Assembly: GCF_900102085.1 (NCBI RefSeq)
Contig: NZ_FMVM01000018.1
Coordinates: 1 to 64,000, forward strand
Reading direction: 5' to 3'
Source: Paenibacillus polysaccharolyticus
Lineage (GTDB): Bacteria; Bacillota; Bacilli; Paenibacillales; Paenibacillaceae
Length of the DNA: 64,000 nucleotides
The position numbers and the translations under genes were made by a program. The notes under the pieces are model-generated. The model was given only the letters and a program-made list of their open reading frames with translations. It was not told where the DNA came from and did no database searches. Of the stretch, positions 1 through 7,947 are shown piece after piece. The stretch's first letter is position 1, and every line of letters begins with the position of its first letter.

Positions 1-283
1 GAATCTGGTTCTCTAATTCTTTTGCGCCGAGAAGTTTCAAAGCTTCATCGTATTTCTCTTGTAATTCTTGATAGTTGGCTGCATCTTGCTGTATTTGTTG
101 CGTTTCTTTTTGTTTTTTAGCCACCAGTTCCCCCACCTCATCTTCATATTGACGAACCCAAGTCGTCAGCGTTTTAGGAGACATGCCGTACTTTCGTGCC
201 ACGACCTCTGTCCGGAGGCCAGAAAGCACCTCTACGACATACTCCTTTTTCGCCTCAACCGGGCATCTAAATCGTCTTTTCAT
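1..283 (-). CDS. IS3-family transposase OrfA, 3' part outside the window
   Basis: The reverse strand reads MKRRFRCPVEAKKEYV and stays open for about 94 codons to the window edge. Residues 8-45 form a helix-turn-helix of the IS3/IS150 OrfA type, with the SPKTLTTWVRQYE pattern. A Gln/Glu/Lys-rich stretch follows that looks like the leucine-zipper coiled coil preceding the OrfA/OrfB frameshift. The ATG lies 6-7 bases after GGAGAG. The insertion-sequence end should lie just outside, and the run GAGTGTCCA at 326-334 (TGGACACTC on the coding strand) is a plausible terminal inverted repeat. OrfB with its DDE domain would be left of base 1. The family call is good, but whether the element is intact cannot be judged. 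Confidence 0.75.
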   Translation of the reverse strand, partial: MKRRFRCPVEAKKEYVVEVLSGLRTEVVARKYGMSPKTLTTWVRQYEDEVGELVAKKQKETQQIQQDAANYQELQEKYDEALKLLGAKELENQI

Positions 284-472
284 GAACACTCTCCTCATTT
301 CATTTAGTGTATCTGAGGTAGCTTTGAGTGTCCAATTGGATTAGGGGGCTTTAAAGCTCAGGATCGTTAGAGTTTGATTGCCTTCATACCTACACCTGCG
401 CGCTCAAAATTGCATCCTACAATACCCGAACCCATTCCAGTTCACCCCACATACCTTTTCCTTTCACTCATA

Positions 473-1063
473 TCACTCATACATCCGTCGTTCCAATTCA
501 GCAAAAGCAATAGCAGGATCATCACTAGAATTGTCGATGTATGCGATAGATTCCGTTGGAAGCGGCCAGGCCACTCGTTTTCGATCAAGAGAAGAACGGA
601 ACGCATCCCAATTAGCTAGTTTCCATTCATCTAATGGAGATTGTCTCGCTGTGATTCGTTGACGGTATAACGCTTCGTTCTGCAAATAAACATAAGCAAC
701 TCGAACGTCTGTGTTATCGAGGGAACGGCCAATGCGTGCGAGTTCCTGCTCAATCCAATCCGGTGTCCCGGTCTCTTTGGTAAAAGGCCCAACCACGAGA
801 GTGTCTACACCAAGTTGTACGTTATCCAAAGCGGCGTCCATCGTGATTCGATAACCCAGATCACGGCACAGCCGTTTGTATTCTGGTGAATCCCGATCTG
901 ATGGATCAAGCCCTTGTAACGTCATGATGGCCTCAGCTGCGGGACGAAGCAGGATGTCCATGTCCAAAAATGCAGCTTTATATTTACGCGAGAGCGCTTT
1001 GGCGAGTGTAGTTTTGCCACTTCCGGCTCCGCCGAGAAAGAAAATAAGTTTACTTTTGCGCAT
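473..1063 (-). CDS. P-loop ATPase / small-molecule kinase-like protein
   Basis: This 196-residue protein opens with a Walker A motif, GGAGSGKTT, at residues 11-19, followed by an LDMDILL segment typical of the adenylate/shikimate/gluconate-kinase-like branch of AAA_33 nucleoside kinases. A basic lid-like segment, RQRITARQSPLDEWK, lies near residues 135-150, as expected for a phosphoryl-transfer enzyme. No substrate can be assigned. The start is well supported by AAAGGAG about 10 bases upstream of the ATG. The gene stands alone, converging on the IS3 end at its 3' side and divergent from the PadR gene. It could equally be annotated as an AAA-family ATPase. Confidence 0.75.
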   Translation of the reverse strand: MRKSKLIFFLGGAGSGKTTLAKALSRKYKAAFLDMDILLRPAAEAIMTLQGLDPSDRDSPEYKRLCRDLGYRITMDAALDNVQLGVDTLVVGPFTKETGTPDWIEQELARIGRSLDNTDVRVAYVYLQNEALYRQRITARQSPLDEWKLANWDAFRSSLDRKRVAWPLPTESIAYIDNSSDDPAIAFAELERRMYE

Positions 1064-1205
1064 GAGAGAATGTCTCCTTTAATTCGAAGTATCGGTCTAT
1101 CTAAATCTGTAAAGATCGAAAAAATTTCTATATACAATTTAAGGCTGGATAGAGGTAGTTTAACATAAAAAGATAAATGGGGTGCTGGACATAGAAGGAA
1201 TTATA

Positions 1206-1221
1206 AGGTATCATGACACCT
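1206..1221. promoter_or_regulatory. near-perfect palindrome upstream of padR-like gene
   Basis: AGGTATCATGACACCT is a 16-bp inverted repeat with one mismatched pair. It lies about 60 bases upstream of the PadR-type gene, in the space between that gene and the divergent kinase-like gene. PadR proteins usually repress their own operon through such dyads, so this is the most likely operator, but that is inference. Confidence 0.4.
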
Positions 1222-1281
1222 AGATTAACTATGCATAGATTTCCGATGTATTAGACCAGTACTTAGGAGGGAGCGTTTTGT

Positions 1282-1617
1282 TTGCAGATCAATAAACAAA
1301 TGATTAAAGGAAGTACAGAAACATTAATTTTAACTTTACTTCATGCACAACCCATGTATGGCTATGAGCTGATTAAGGAACTGCATCGTCAATCAGAGGG
1401 CGTGTTTAGTCTCAAAGAAGGAACGTTGTATCCGATTCTACACGCGATGGAAATCGAAGGATGGGTGGAGGCTTACTGGGCAGAAGTGGAGGGCAGAAAA
1501 CGGAAATATTACTCCATACGAGAGCAAGGCATACAGGCATTACAACAGAAAAAAGCGGAATGGTCTCTATTTCGTCGTGCTGTAGATCGCGTGATCGGTG
1601 AAGGAGGTTTAGCCTGA
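1282..1617 (+). CDS. PadR-family transcriptional regulator
   Basis: This 111-residue winged-helix protein is typical of the small PadR subgroup (PadR-s2). MIKGSTETLILTLLHAQPMYGYELIKEL, written here as the first helices, is followed by the family signature SLKEGTLYPILHAMEIEGW and the RKRKYYSI wing. It is expected to act as a repressor of its own operon. The start is TTG with GGAGGGAG about 8 bases upstream; an internal ATG six codons later is the alternative. Its stop codon overlaps the start of the next gene (ATGA at 1617), so the two are translationally coupled. In this arrangement the PadR protein normally controls the membrane protein that follows. Confidence 0.9.
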   Translation: MQINKQMIKGSTETLILTLLHAQPMYGYELIKELHRQSEGVFSLKEGTLYPILHAMEIEGWVEAYWAEVEGRKRKYYSIREQGIQALQQKKAEWSLFRRAVDRVIGEGGLA

Positions 1618-3005
1618 TGAATCAGAAGAAAGTGAAAGAGCAGGGGAAGCAGAAAGAAAAAAAGGAACAGATTCAGAATTATCTGGATCAAATCTGTGGT
1701 CAGGTCAGGGCGAGGGAAGTACATAACGATCTTCGTGAGGAACTCGGGAATCATCTCGAAGAGATGACCTATGACAAGGAGCAGGAAGGATTTACAACGG
1801 AGGAAGCTGCCACATACGCTATTGAACAAATGGGTGATCCGGCTGATCTAGGCAAAAGAATGCACAAAATTCATCGTCACCGAATGCACTGGAGATTATT
1901 GGCGGGAGTCGTGGGGATGGCTCTTGTTGGCATGGTTTTGACCTGGATATATGCGAATAGTCTATTAGACTTGGGAAATGAATACTCATCCGTCCATCTA
2001 CTGTATACAAGTATGGGGATGTTAGCCATGTTGTTCTGCCTCTTTTTCGACTATAGGAAATGGATTAAATCTGCTTGGTGGGTATACATTCTAATGAATG
2101 TTCTCTTATGGATTACCCCGGTGATAGCAGACTCGTATGGGAGCTTGAATAGAATGCTCATATTGCCATTTGGCTTCTCAATCGATGTTACCACGTCCGC
2201 GCTTTGGATATTGCCACTCGCGATCGGCGGGATTGTCATTTCCCATTTTCGTTCGGGTCTGAACGTGCAAATGATCTTTACCTATGTTGCGTTAGTAGCT
2301 TTGCCTATGGTACTCATCTATCAAATCTCGGATTGGGTCCGATTGTCGTTATTTGGATGCATATCTTTGCTACTGTTCGGATGGATTACAAGAAAGTGGC
2401 TGTATACGCTGATTACTGCGTGTTTTTGTGGAGTGGCTGCAGCCTTGTTATTACTTGTAACCGATCAATATAGTCGATTCGAAAGGTTGTCTGTTGTATT
2501 TAATTTGGATCAAGATTCTAAGGGTATGGGATTTATGAATAACGCTATTATTGATATCGTCAAAACAGCGGGATGGTGGGGGAATGGTACGAATATCCCG
2601 ATAGGATCAACTTTAAAATATCTTTATCTGAGTTATCCCGGGGTTATGCTTATAGACGTGTTTGGGTGGTCTGCCTGTGCGCTGTTTATTGTTGGCATAG
2701 TGTGGTTTGTAAATACATTATTTAAAATACTGCCGCGTATACAAGACAAGTTTGGTTCGATGATTGTACTGTCTGTAACGGTTACACTTGCACTTCAACT
2801 GAGTTATTCAGTTGCGATCATTACGGGAATGGTCCCAATCATGAGTATTGAATTTCCCCTTATCGGATATGGAGCTCATGTAATACTTGAATACGCTATG
2901 ATCGGTTTGCTTCTTGGTGTTTATCGTCGAAAGGATACGGTTTCCTTGAGCCGTAACTACACCCGAACCCACACGGGAAAGAGTATGACGTTATCAGAAA
3001 GATGA
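1617..3005 (+). CDS. permease-prefix domain fused to an FtsW/RodA-like (SEDS) membrane protein
   Basis: The 462-residue product starts with a charged region and a permease-prefix domain 1 (residues about 20-85: EIGNHLEE-type helix, then EAATYAIEQMGDPADLGKRMH). That domain usually sits on proteins encoded next to PadR regulators. About ten hydrophobic segments follow from residue 95. The C-terminal part, GMVPIMSIEFPLIGYG and then IGLLLGVYRRKD, matches the last helices of the SEDS family (FtsW, RodA, SpoVE). GWWGNG near residue 320 sits where SEDS proteins have their G-x-G-x-G extracellular motif. The usual acidic residue of active glycosyltransferases is not obvious, so activity in peptidoglycan synthesis is uncertain. 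The gene is co-transcribed with padR. Confidence 0.75.
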   Translation: MNQKKVKEQGKQKEKKEQIQNYLDQICGQVRAREVHNDLREELGNHLEEMTYDKEQEGFTTEEAATYAIEQMGDPADLGKRMHKIHRHRMHWRLLAGVVGMALVGMVLTWIYANSLLDLGNEYSSVHLLYTSMGMLAMLFCLFFDYRKWIKSAWWVYILMNVLLWITPVIADSYGSLNRMLILPFGFSIDVTTSALWILPLAIGGIVISHFRSGLNVQMIFTYVALVALPMVLIYQISDWVRLSLFGCISLLLFGWITRKWLYTLITACFCGVAAALLLLVTDQYSRFERLSVVFNLDQDSKGMGFMNNAIIDIVKTAGWWGNGTNIPIGSTLKYLYLSYPGVMLIDVFGWSACALFIVGIVWFVNTLFKILPRIQDKFGSMIVLSVTVTLALQLSYSVAIITGMVPIMSIEFPLIGYGAHVILEYAMIGLLLGVYRRKDTVSLSRNYTRTHTGKSMTLSER

Positions 3006-3111
3006 TGGACTATACCAAGGTTCACAACTTATCAGAGGGAAACCAGATGTGCCGCAGATTAACCCAGCCCTGACTGTTGAATGACATTCTGCGAACGGAA
3101 GGAAGATAAAT

Positions 3112-3163
3112 CTAAAATAAGAAGTTATATCGGTCAAGAGTTCTGTTTGTGTTCTTATTTTAT
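3112..3163 (+). terminator. probable intrinsic terminator after the padR operon
   Basis: TAAAATAAGAA at 3113-3123 pairs with TTCTTATTTTA at 3152-3162, enclosing a 28-base loop. The T-rich 3' arm would act as the tract. It lies 107 bases after the SEDS-like gene. Confidence 0.45.
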
Positions 3164-3205
3164 CATTTAGAATAAAACGTAGATAGATGAATGGAGGTTT
3201 TTCCT

Positions 3206-3286
3206 ATGATTGATATAATAATCTCTTCATCCCATCTTTGTTATCTTGTAGCCCGGGTAGAATTGTCCAAATTAAGAACGGAATAG
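3206..3286 (+). CDS. candidate 26-residue small protein
   Basis: An ATG at 3206 follows GGAGG (3193-3197) with an 8-base gap and opens a 26-codon frame ending in TAG. The product begins with a hydrophobic run, MIDIIISSSHLCYLVARVE, and ends LSKLRTE, so it may be membrane-seeking. The ribosome-binding site is as good as that of any neighbouring gene, which is the only support. There is no recognisable family, and it could be chance. Confidence 0.3.
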   Translation: MIDIIISSSHLCYLVARVELSKLRTE

Positions 3287-3337
3287 AGCGGAGTTTGGAT
3301 TTGCCAGCAGTTCATTTATACAAAAGTGATATGTAAG

Positions 3338-3346
3338 TGCTATAAT
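3338..3346 (+). promoter_or_regulatory. extended -10 promoter of the yidC unit
   Basis: TGCTATAAT is a perfect extended -10 element. No convincing -35 is present at 16-18 bases, as is common for extended -10 promoters. A start near 3353 would give a very short leader before the next reading frame. Confidence 0.5.
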
Positions 3347-3378
3347 GTAAAAATAAACGTATGAAGGGGGTGAATCTC

Positions 3379-3729
3379 TTGTTTGAATTACATGAGCTAT
3401 TGCCGTATATATTCTCCATTGGTCTGATTTTTACCGTCAGTTACGCCTATATTGCCCATCTACACTGTGGTATGACGGAGTACTGGATGGAAGGTGGAGC
3501 TGGAGACGGAATTGAACCTGTCTTTCCGGCACTTGGCTTGAACTTACAGTGCAGGCCGGAAAACTGGAGCCGCATGGTCAGACGAAAAGAAGCACCGGAT
3601 GAAGATGAACCAGACTGTATTTCCTTGTTGAGACTGGAATCAACCAATCAACAAGGAGGATATATATGGAACAACATACAAACAAGAGGTTCACACTCAC
3701 ATCTGGCAAGGGACGGATCTATGGCCTGA
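3379..3729 (+). CDS. small membrane-anchored protein of unknown function, overlapping yidC
   Basis: The frame opens upstream at 3361, but the best start is TTG at 3379, 6-7 bases after GGGGGTGA. The 116-residue product has one hydrophobic segment near the N-terminus (residues about 9-29: YIFSIGLIFTVSYAYIAHL) and a charged C-terminal part with KEAPDEDEPD. It overlaps the first 64 bases of yidC in another frame, which is unusual. Either the overlap is a true translational coupling or the real protein is shorter or spurious. The extended -10 promoter just upstream supports expression of this region. No family is recognised. Confidence 0.45.
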   Translation: MFELHELLPYIFSIGLIFTVSYAYIAHLHCGMTEYWMEGGAGDGIEPVFPALGLNLQCRPENWSRMVRRKEAPDEDEPDCISLLRLESTNQQGGYIWNNIQTRGSHSHLARDGSMA

Positions 3730-4616
3730 TTGTGATTTTATTCGCAGTTATGCTGCTTGCCGGATGCAGTAATAATGTATCAGAGATTAATTCTTCCACT
3801 CCAGGGTTCTTTAATCATTACATCGTATTTCCGCTGTCGTATCTGATTCAGCATATCGCCAGTATATTTAGTGGAAGTTATGGTGTTGCGATTATCGTCA
3901 TTACACTTGTCATTCGGCTCGCATTATTACCGCTCATGATGCGTCAAGCCAAGTCCCAGCAGGGAACACGGGTGATTATGAATGCGATGAAACCTGAACT
4001 GGATGCCATTAAGAAAAAGTACGAGGGCAAGAACGATACGGCTAACCGGCAGAAGTTGTCTGAAGAGACAATGGCGTTATACAAAAAGCATAAATTCAAC
4101 CCGCTGAATATCGGCTGTTTGCCATTGTTAATTCAACTCCCGATTTTATCGGGGATTTACACGGCAATTCGGCTAACGCCAGAGCTGTCATCCCATTCGT
4201 TTTTGTGGTTCAAGCTTGGCGCACCTGACTATGTACTGGCTGTAATTGTAGCTGTTATTTATCTTATTCAGGCGAAGGTATCACAGGCAAATATGGCTCC
4301 TGAACAGCGCAAACAGTTTGCGATAATGGGGTATATCTCCCCGCTAATGATGGCGTTTTTCTCGTTTTCCGCACCAGCAGCTATGCCACTGTACTGGACG
4401 GTTGGGGGCTCGTTCTTAGTGCTACAGACGTTGCTGTTCCGCAAATTGTACCCAGTCGAGCATCCGCAGGTAGCCGAAGTGACGGAATTAAGCACGCAGA
4501 AGCCTGATCACATCAAAGGTGCTAAAAGCACGAAGAGCGCAAAGAATACCAATAGTGCAAAGAATACACAAAATGCGGGTAATTCAAAACGTTCTGCTAA
4601 ACCTGCCAAATCGTAG
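3666..4616 (+). CDS. yidC: YidC/Oxa1-family membrane protein insertase, lipoprotein type
   Basis: This 316-residue insertase helps integrate and fold inner-membrane proteins. The N-terminus carries a lipoprotein signal ending in LLAGC (Cys near residue 34), as in SpoIIIJ/YqjG of Bacillus. The core five-helix 60KD_IMP domain runs from about residue 55 to 270. It contains the ITLVIRLALLPLM segment with the conserved hydrophilic-groove arginine, the basic cytosolic loop KPELDAIKKKYEGKND and the NPLNIGCLPLLIQLPIL signature. The C-terminus is an odd tail of short Lys/Ser/Asn/Ala repeats (KSTKSAKNT and similar), probably for ribosome contact. AAGGAGG lies 7 bases before the ATG. Being solitary rather than next to rnpA, it is likely an accessory copy. 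Confidence 0.92.
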   Translation: MEQHTNKRFTLTSGKGRIYGLIVILFAVMLLAGCSNNVSEINSSTPGFFNHYIVFPLSYLIQHIASIFSGSYGVAIIVITLVIRLALLPLMMRQAKSQQGTRVIMNAMKPELDAIKKKYEGKNDTANRQKLSEETMALYKKHKFNPLNIGCLPLLIQLPILSGIYTAIRLTPELSSHSFLWFKLGAPDYVLAVIVAVIYLIQAKVSQANMAPEQRKQFAIMGYISPLMMAFFSFSAPAAMPLYWTVGGSFLVLQTLLFRKLYPVEHPQVAEVTELSTQKPDHIKGAKSTKSAKNTNSAKNTQNAGNSKRSAKPAKS

Positions 4617-4647
4617 TTGAGTTATAAAAATATTGAATAATGCAATC

Positions 4648-4682
4648 AAAGAAGCGCGTCCATAGGGACACGCTTCTTTGAT
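4648..4682. terminator. bidirectional terminator between yidC and the LuxR-type gene
   Basis: AAAGAAGCGCGTCC at 4649-4662 and GGGACACGCTTCTTT at 4665-4679 form a long stem with a 3-base loop. Flanking A and T runs allow it to serve both converging genes. Confidence 0.85.
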
Positions 4683-4691
4683 TTGCTTAAC

Positions 4692-5831
4692 TTATATTCT
4701 AGGTATATCCAGATCTCCGGATAATTGAAAACGGGAAACAAAATGCCAGATTAACTCCCGACGGGAGGAAACCTTTGTTTTGGCGAAGATGGACTTCAGA
4801 TGATCTTGAACGGTGTAGGCTGAAATATGCATAGCCTTTGCAATTTCCTTCGAGGAAAAGCTGCGTAGCACATAGGCGAGCAATTCACGCTCCCGAGCGG
4901 ATAAGGAATAACTGTCGGACAGCAGGGGGAGTAAATCCTGAGGCATAGCCTGCTCCAGCCAAATGGCGATCTGATCCCATTTCTCTGCATGCTCTGCCGA
5001 TTCGCAAGACTGCATCATACTAGCCTGAAGCATAACATAACGACCGTCCGCCAACTGGACACATACTTTAGACAGTGAACCGTCCGATGTTGGTGAAGCT
5101 GACGAGGCATTCTTTTGAATGGATTGCAGTAGATGAGAACTCACGGCACGAACGGGTCTCGGAAGCACATCGGATTCAATCTGCTCCAATCGGCGTAATT
5201 GGGATAACCAGTATTGTGCGGCCGGATTTTGCATTACAGGTTCGAGCGGAGCGCGTAAAATAACAATGCCTGGCTCCCGCGGACTGCCACCTTGAAGCTC
5301 TTCCATCAATAATAGATGCGTTGTCCGTAGCATAAATGCAATTGAGGATGCCCAGTGTTGCATGAGCTCTCGCTCTTCTTCAGAGAATGTAGGCTTGTTC
5401 TGTTTGCGGTACAACGTGAGATAACCCCAGCAGGCATCGTTATTCACAAATACCGTTCGAAGCTCATCCCCGAATCCGGCAGGCTGTAAAATATTCGTAT
5501 AACGTGAACTTGCTCCAGGCCGTGATTGGATAGAAGCATGCAAAATAGCAGCATACTGACCGGACTTAATCAAGTCGCTATATTTATGGATATCCTCTTC
5601 CATGTATTCATTAATAAATAATCGATCATGAATGGCTTCAATGCCATCTTCCGTCACCGCGCCTGTAGAAAGAAGGGTGGAAGGATCTACGGTGGTGAAG
5701 CAATATGCATCATATGTGATAACCGTATGAATTTGTTTGAGAACAGCTTCCCGATAGGTGCGAGAGGTCCAGTTTCCTTTTTCAAGGGAAGTAATCCGGT
5801 GTACATTCTGTGCAGTAATTAGGCTGGTCAA
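4692..5831 (-). CDS. LuxR-type transcriptional regulator with GAF-like sensor region
   Basis: The 379-residue protein ends in a GerE/LuxR helix-turn-helix (residues about 310-370): LSARERELLAYVLRSFSSKEI followed by AKAMHISAYTVQDHLKSIFAK. The first 200 residues look like a GAF-type ligand-sensing fold (TYDAYCFTTVDPSTLL and FGDELRTVFVNNDACWGYLTLYR), but the ligand is unknown. The start is TTG, with GGAAGGAG 9 bases upstream. It is divergent from the methyltransferase/oxidoreductase pair, with an 18-bp dyad between them, so it most likely regulates that operon. It is not a response regulator, since there is no receiver domain. Confidence 0.85.
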   Translation of the reverse strand: MTSLITAQNVHRITSLEKGNWTSRTYREAVLKQIHTVITYDAYCFTTVDPSTLLSTGAVTEDGIEAIHDRLFINEYMEEDIHKYSDLIKSGQYAAILHASIQSRPGASSRYTNILQPAGFGDELRTVFVNNDACWGYLTLYRKQNKPTFSEEERELMQHWASSIAFMLRTTHLLLMEELQGGSPREPGIVILRAPLEPVMQNPAAQYWLSQLRRLEQIESDVLPRPVRAVSSHLLQSIQKNASSASPTSDGSLSKVCVQLADGRYVMLQASMMQSCESAEHAEKWDQIAIWLEQAMPQDLLPLLSDSYSLSARERELLAYVLRSFSSKEIAKAMHISAYTVQDHLKSIFAKTKVSSRRELIWHFVSRFQLSGDLDIPRI

Positions 5832-5861
5832 TTGGATAAGCTCCTTCCCGAGTACGTTAAT

Positions 5862-5879
5862 ATCCCATACTTATGGGAT
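5862..5879. promoter_or_regulatory. 18-bp dyad, probable LuxR-type operator
   Basis: ATCCCATA and TATGGGAT are perfect inverted arms separated by CT. The centre at 5870.5 is about 42 bases upstream of the start expected from the TATAAT at 5901-5906, a class-II activator position. The size fits sites bound by LuxR-type helix-turn-helix dimers. Confidence 0.6.
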
Positions 5880-5900
5880 GGTCGTCTGTATGTATCCTTT

Positions 5901-5906
5901 TATAAT
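5901..5906 (+). promoter_or_regulatory. -10 box of the methyltransferase operon
   Basis: TATAAT is a consensus -10 box 57 bases before the methyltransferase start. The position of the -35 box is occupied by the right edge of the 18-bp dyad and poor sequence, which fits an activator-dependent promoter. Confidence 0.55.
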
Positions 5907-5963
5907 GAAATTAGACGAATACAGAGTCAAGTCTAACTTCAAATTCAGAGGAGTGTAACTGCG

Positions 5964-6731
5964 ATGAAAGATCATATAAATGGTACACGGGATGAAAAAC
6001 GAAATAAAGGAACGGATCATACATGCTCGGATAATCCTTCACCCATGAGTTGGGATAGCGCGGACATCGTTCGTTATGAACAATCGATTGCTCTCAAAAT
6101 TCCGGGATATGCCCATATGCATGATCTGATGGATAAACTTATCACAGCAACAATAGCAGATAACAACCATATTAGAATATTAGTTACTGGGGCTGGAGGG
6201 GGCAAGGAGATTACTTTGCTGGGTACAAAGCATCCTGACTGGTCGTTGACAGGCATGGATACCTCTAAGCCGATGTTGGATTTAGCGAAAAAAAGAGCAG
6301 ATGAAGCTCGCATCTCGCATCGGGTCAAGCTTTTTTCCGAGACCATTAAACAATTACCTGAGGATGGATTGTACGATGGTGCCACGAGTATGCTGATGCT
6401 GCATTTTATTCAGGGACTGGAAGCAAAAAAGTCTTTCCTGATGCATCTCGCCAGTAAGCTCAAACCCGGCGCACCTCTAATCCTTGCGTCTGTTAATGCA
6501 GATCTGGATTCTCCGGCTTATCCAATCATGATGCAGGCGTGGCGGGAACATATGATGCAGGCGGGAGTGCTTACGGAGGAATGGGAACGGTTCGCCGCAT
6601 CGCTCGGTCAGACATCCGATCCCGTATCTGCTGAAATTTTAGTGAGATTGCTTGCGGAGTGCGGTTTTTCAAGGATAACCCGTTATTTTGCAGCATTCTG
6701 GGTGGAGGGGTATTATGCAATCCGAGACTAA
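5964..6731 (+). CDS. class I SAM-dependent methyltransferase
   Basis: The 255-residue protein has the Rossmann methyltransferase fold. Motif I, ILVTGAGGGKEI, lies near residues 70-81, the acidic ribose-binding end of beta-2 (LTGMDTSKPML) follows, and motif IV (DGATSMLMLHF) is near residue 140. The substrate is not evident. The glycine motif reads GAGGGKE rather than the usual GxGxG, as in several small-molecule methyltransferases. GAGGAG lies 13 bases before the ATG. The gene overlaps the downstream dehydrogenase-like gene by 17 bases, so the two probably act together under the divergent LuxR-type regulator. Confidence 0.85.
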   Translation: MKDHINGTRDEKRNKGTDHTCSDNPSPMSWDSADIVRYEQSIALKIPGYAHMHDLMDKLITATIADNNHIRILVTGAGGGKEITLLGTKHPDWSLTGMDTSKPMLDLAKKRADEARISHRVKLFSETIKQLPEDGLYDGATSMLMLHFIQGLEAKKSFLMHLASKLKPGAPLILASVNADLDSPAYPIMMQAWREHMMQAGVLTEEWERFAASLGQTSDPVSAEILVRLLAECGFSRITRYFAAFWVEGYYAIRD

Positions 6732-7821
6732 TATACAACAAGACAACATCATGAAGGATCAGATCTGGGTTGTTGGTGGTTATGGCCAAGTGGGGCAGAT
6801 GGTCTGTACTCAGCTTGCGCAAGCATTTCCCGGCAAAGTGTGGGCTGCGGGTACACGCTTGGAACGTGCCGAACAATTCAGTCGCCAGACGGGTGGAGCA
6901 GTTAAACCACTGCAACTGAATATTATGAAAACGGTGGACCCTGCCATGTTGCGACACGTTAAACTTGTCGTCATGTGTGTAGATCAGAATGACACCCGGT
7001 TCGTTGAAAGTTGTGCCAAATCCGGAGCCGATTACATCGATATTTCTGCCAAAGGTGATTTCTTAAAACAAGTGGAAGGATTGCATTCGGTGATGAAAGT
7101 TTCTGGATCAACCGCTATTCTTAGCGTTGGTTTGTCGCCCGGCATAACCAATCTGCTTGTTCGTGAAGCGTCGATGCATTTGGATCAAGTGCAGGAGGCG
7201 AACATCACGGTGATGCTTGGTCTCGGGGAGAAGCACGGCAAGGCGGCAATCGAATGGACGGTAGACCAGATGAATACGGCTTATGAGGTCAAGAAGCATG
7301 GAAAGTTTACCAAAGTTCAGAGTTTGAGCGATGGAAAATGGATTGATTTCGGCGAGCAACTGGGAAGACGGATCGCATATCGATTTCCGTTTTCAGACCA
7401 ACAGGCTGTAGCCCAAACGTTGCACATCCCTACCGTTTCAACCCGACTGTGCCTAGATTCCCGTTGGATTACCAGAGCATTGTCGATATCCAGACAAGCA
7501 GGATTAGTGAAGCTGCTGCGTTTTGCTTGGGTTCGTGATCTGGTAGTAAAAGCATTTGCTGCGATTCCAGGTGGTAAGCCGATGTTTGCTGTGAAGATAG
7601 ATGCGACAGGATGGAAAAATGGAGAGCGGGTGGGAATAGAACAGCTCGTTGTTGGCGAGAAGGAGGCTGTTCTCACAGCAGAGGTAGCTGCAGCTGTAGC
7701 GAAAAGGGTCTATATGAACGGTCAACAGCCAGGCGTGTATCATTTGGAACAATGTTTCTCCATAAAGGACATTGAAGAGGAACTTAAATACTCTTTAAAT
7801 GTGGTAAACAAAATCACATAA
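6715..7821 (+). CDS. saccharopine dehydrogenase-like NAD(P)-binding protein
   Basis: The product starts with MKDQIWVVGGYGQVGQMVC, a Rossmann GGxGxxG dinucleotide site near residues 17-27. The middle contains SPGITNLLVREA near residue 150, both features of the saccharopine-dehydrogenase NADP-binding family. The open frame extends upstream to 6688, but ATG 6715 follows GGAGGGG and is the better start, giving 368 residues. It probably oxidises or reduces a small substrate linked to the methyltransferase it overlaps. A true lysine-pathway role is unlikely without the usual neighbours. Confidence 0.8.
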   Translation: MQSETNIQQDNIMKDQIWVVGGYGQVGQMVCTQLAQAFPGKVWAAGTRLERAEQFSRQTGGAVKPLQLNIMKTVDPAMLRHVKLVVMCVDQNDTRFVESCAKSGADYIDISAKGDFLKQVEGLHSVMKVSGSTAILSVGLSPGITNLLVREASMHLDQVQEANITVMLGLGEKHGKAAIEWTVDQMNTAYEVKKHGKFTKVQSLSDGKWIDFGEQLGRRIAYRFPFSDQQAVAQTLHIPTVSTRLCLDSRWITRALSISRQAGLVKLLRFAWVRDLVVKAFAAIPGGKPMFAVKIDATGWKNGERVGIEQLVVGEKEAVLTAEVAAAVAKRVYMNGQQPGVYHLEQCFSIKDIEEELKYSLNVVNKIT

Positions 7822-7865
7822 TCTGAACCGTATCCAAGTGACGCGACGCGTTGGACTCATGGCTT

Positions 7866-7889
7866 AAAACAACTTAAAGGTTGTTTTGT
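7866..7889 (+). terminator. weak terminator after the methyltransferase operon
   Basis: AAAACAAC and GTTGTTTT form an 8-bp stem with a short loop and are followed by GTCT rather than a clean T run. It is probably the end of the two-gene operon. Confidence 0.4.
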
Positions 7890-7947
7890 CTGAAAGCGCC
7901 AATCTGCTATGATAAAACTACGGATCAAGCACGATTGGAGGGAGAAC

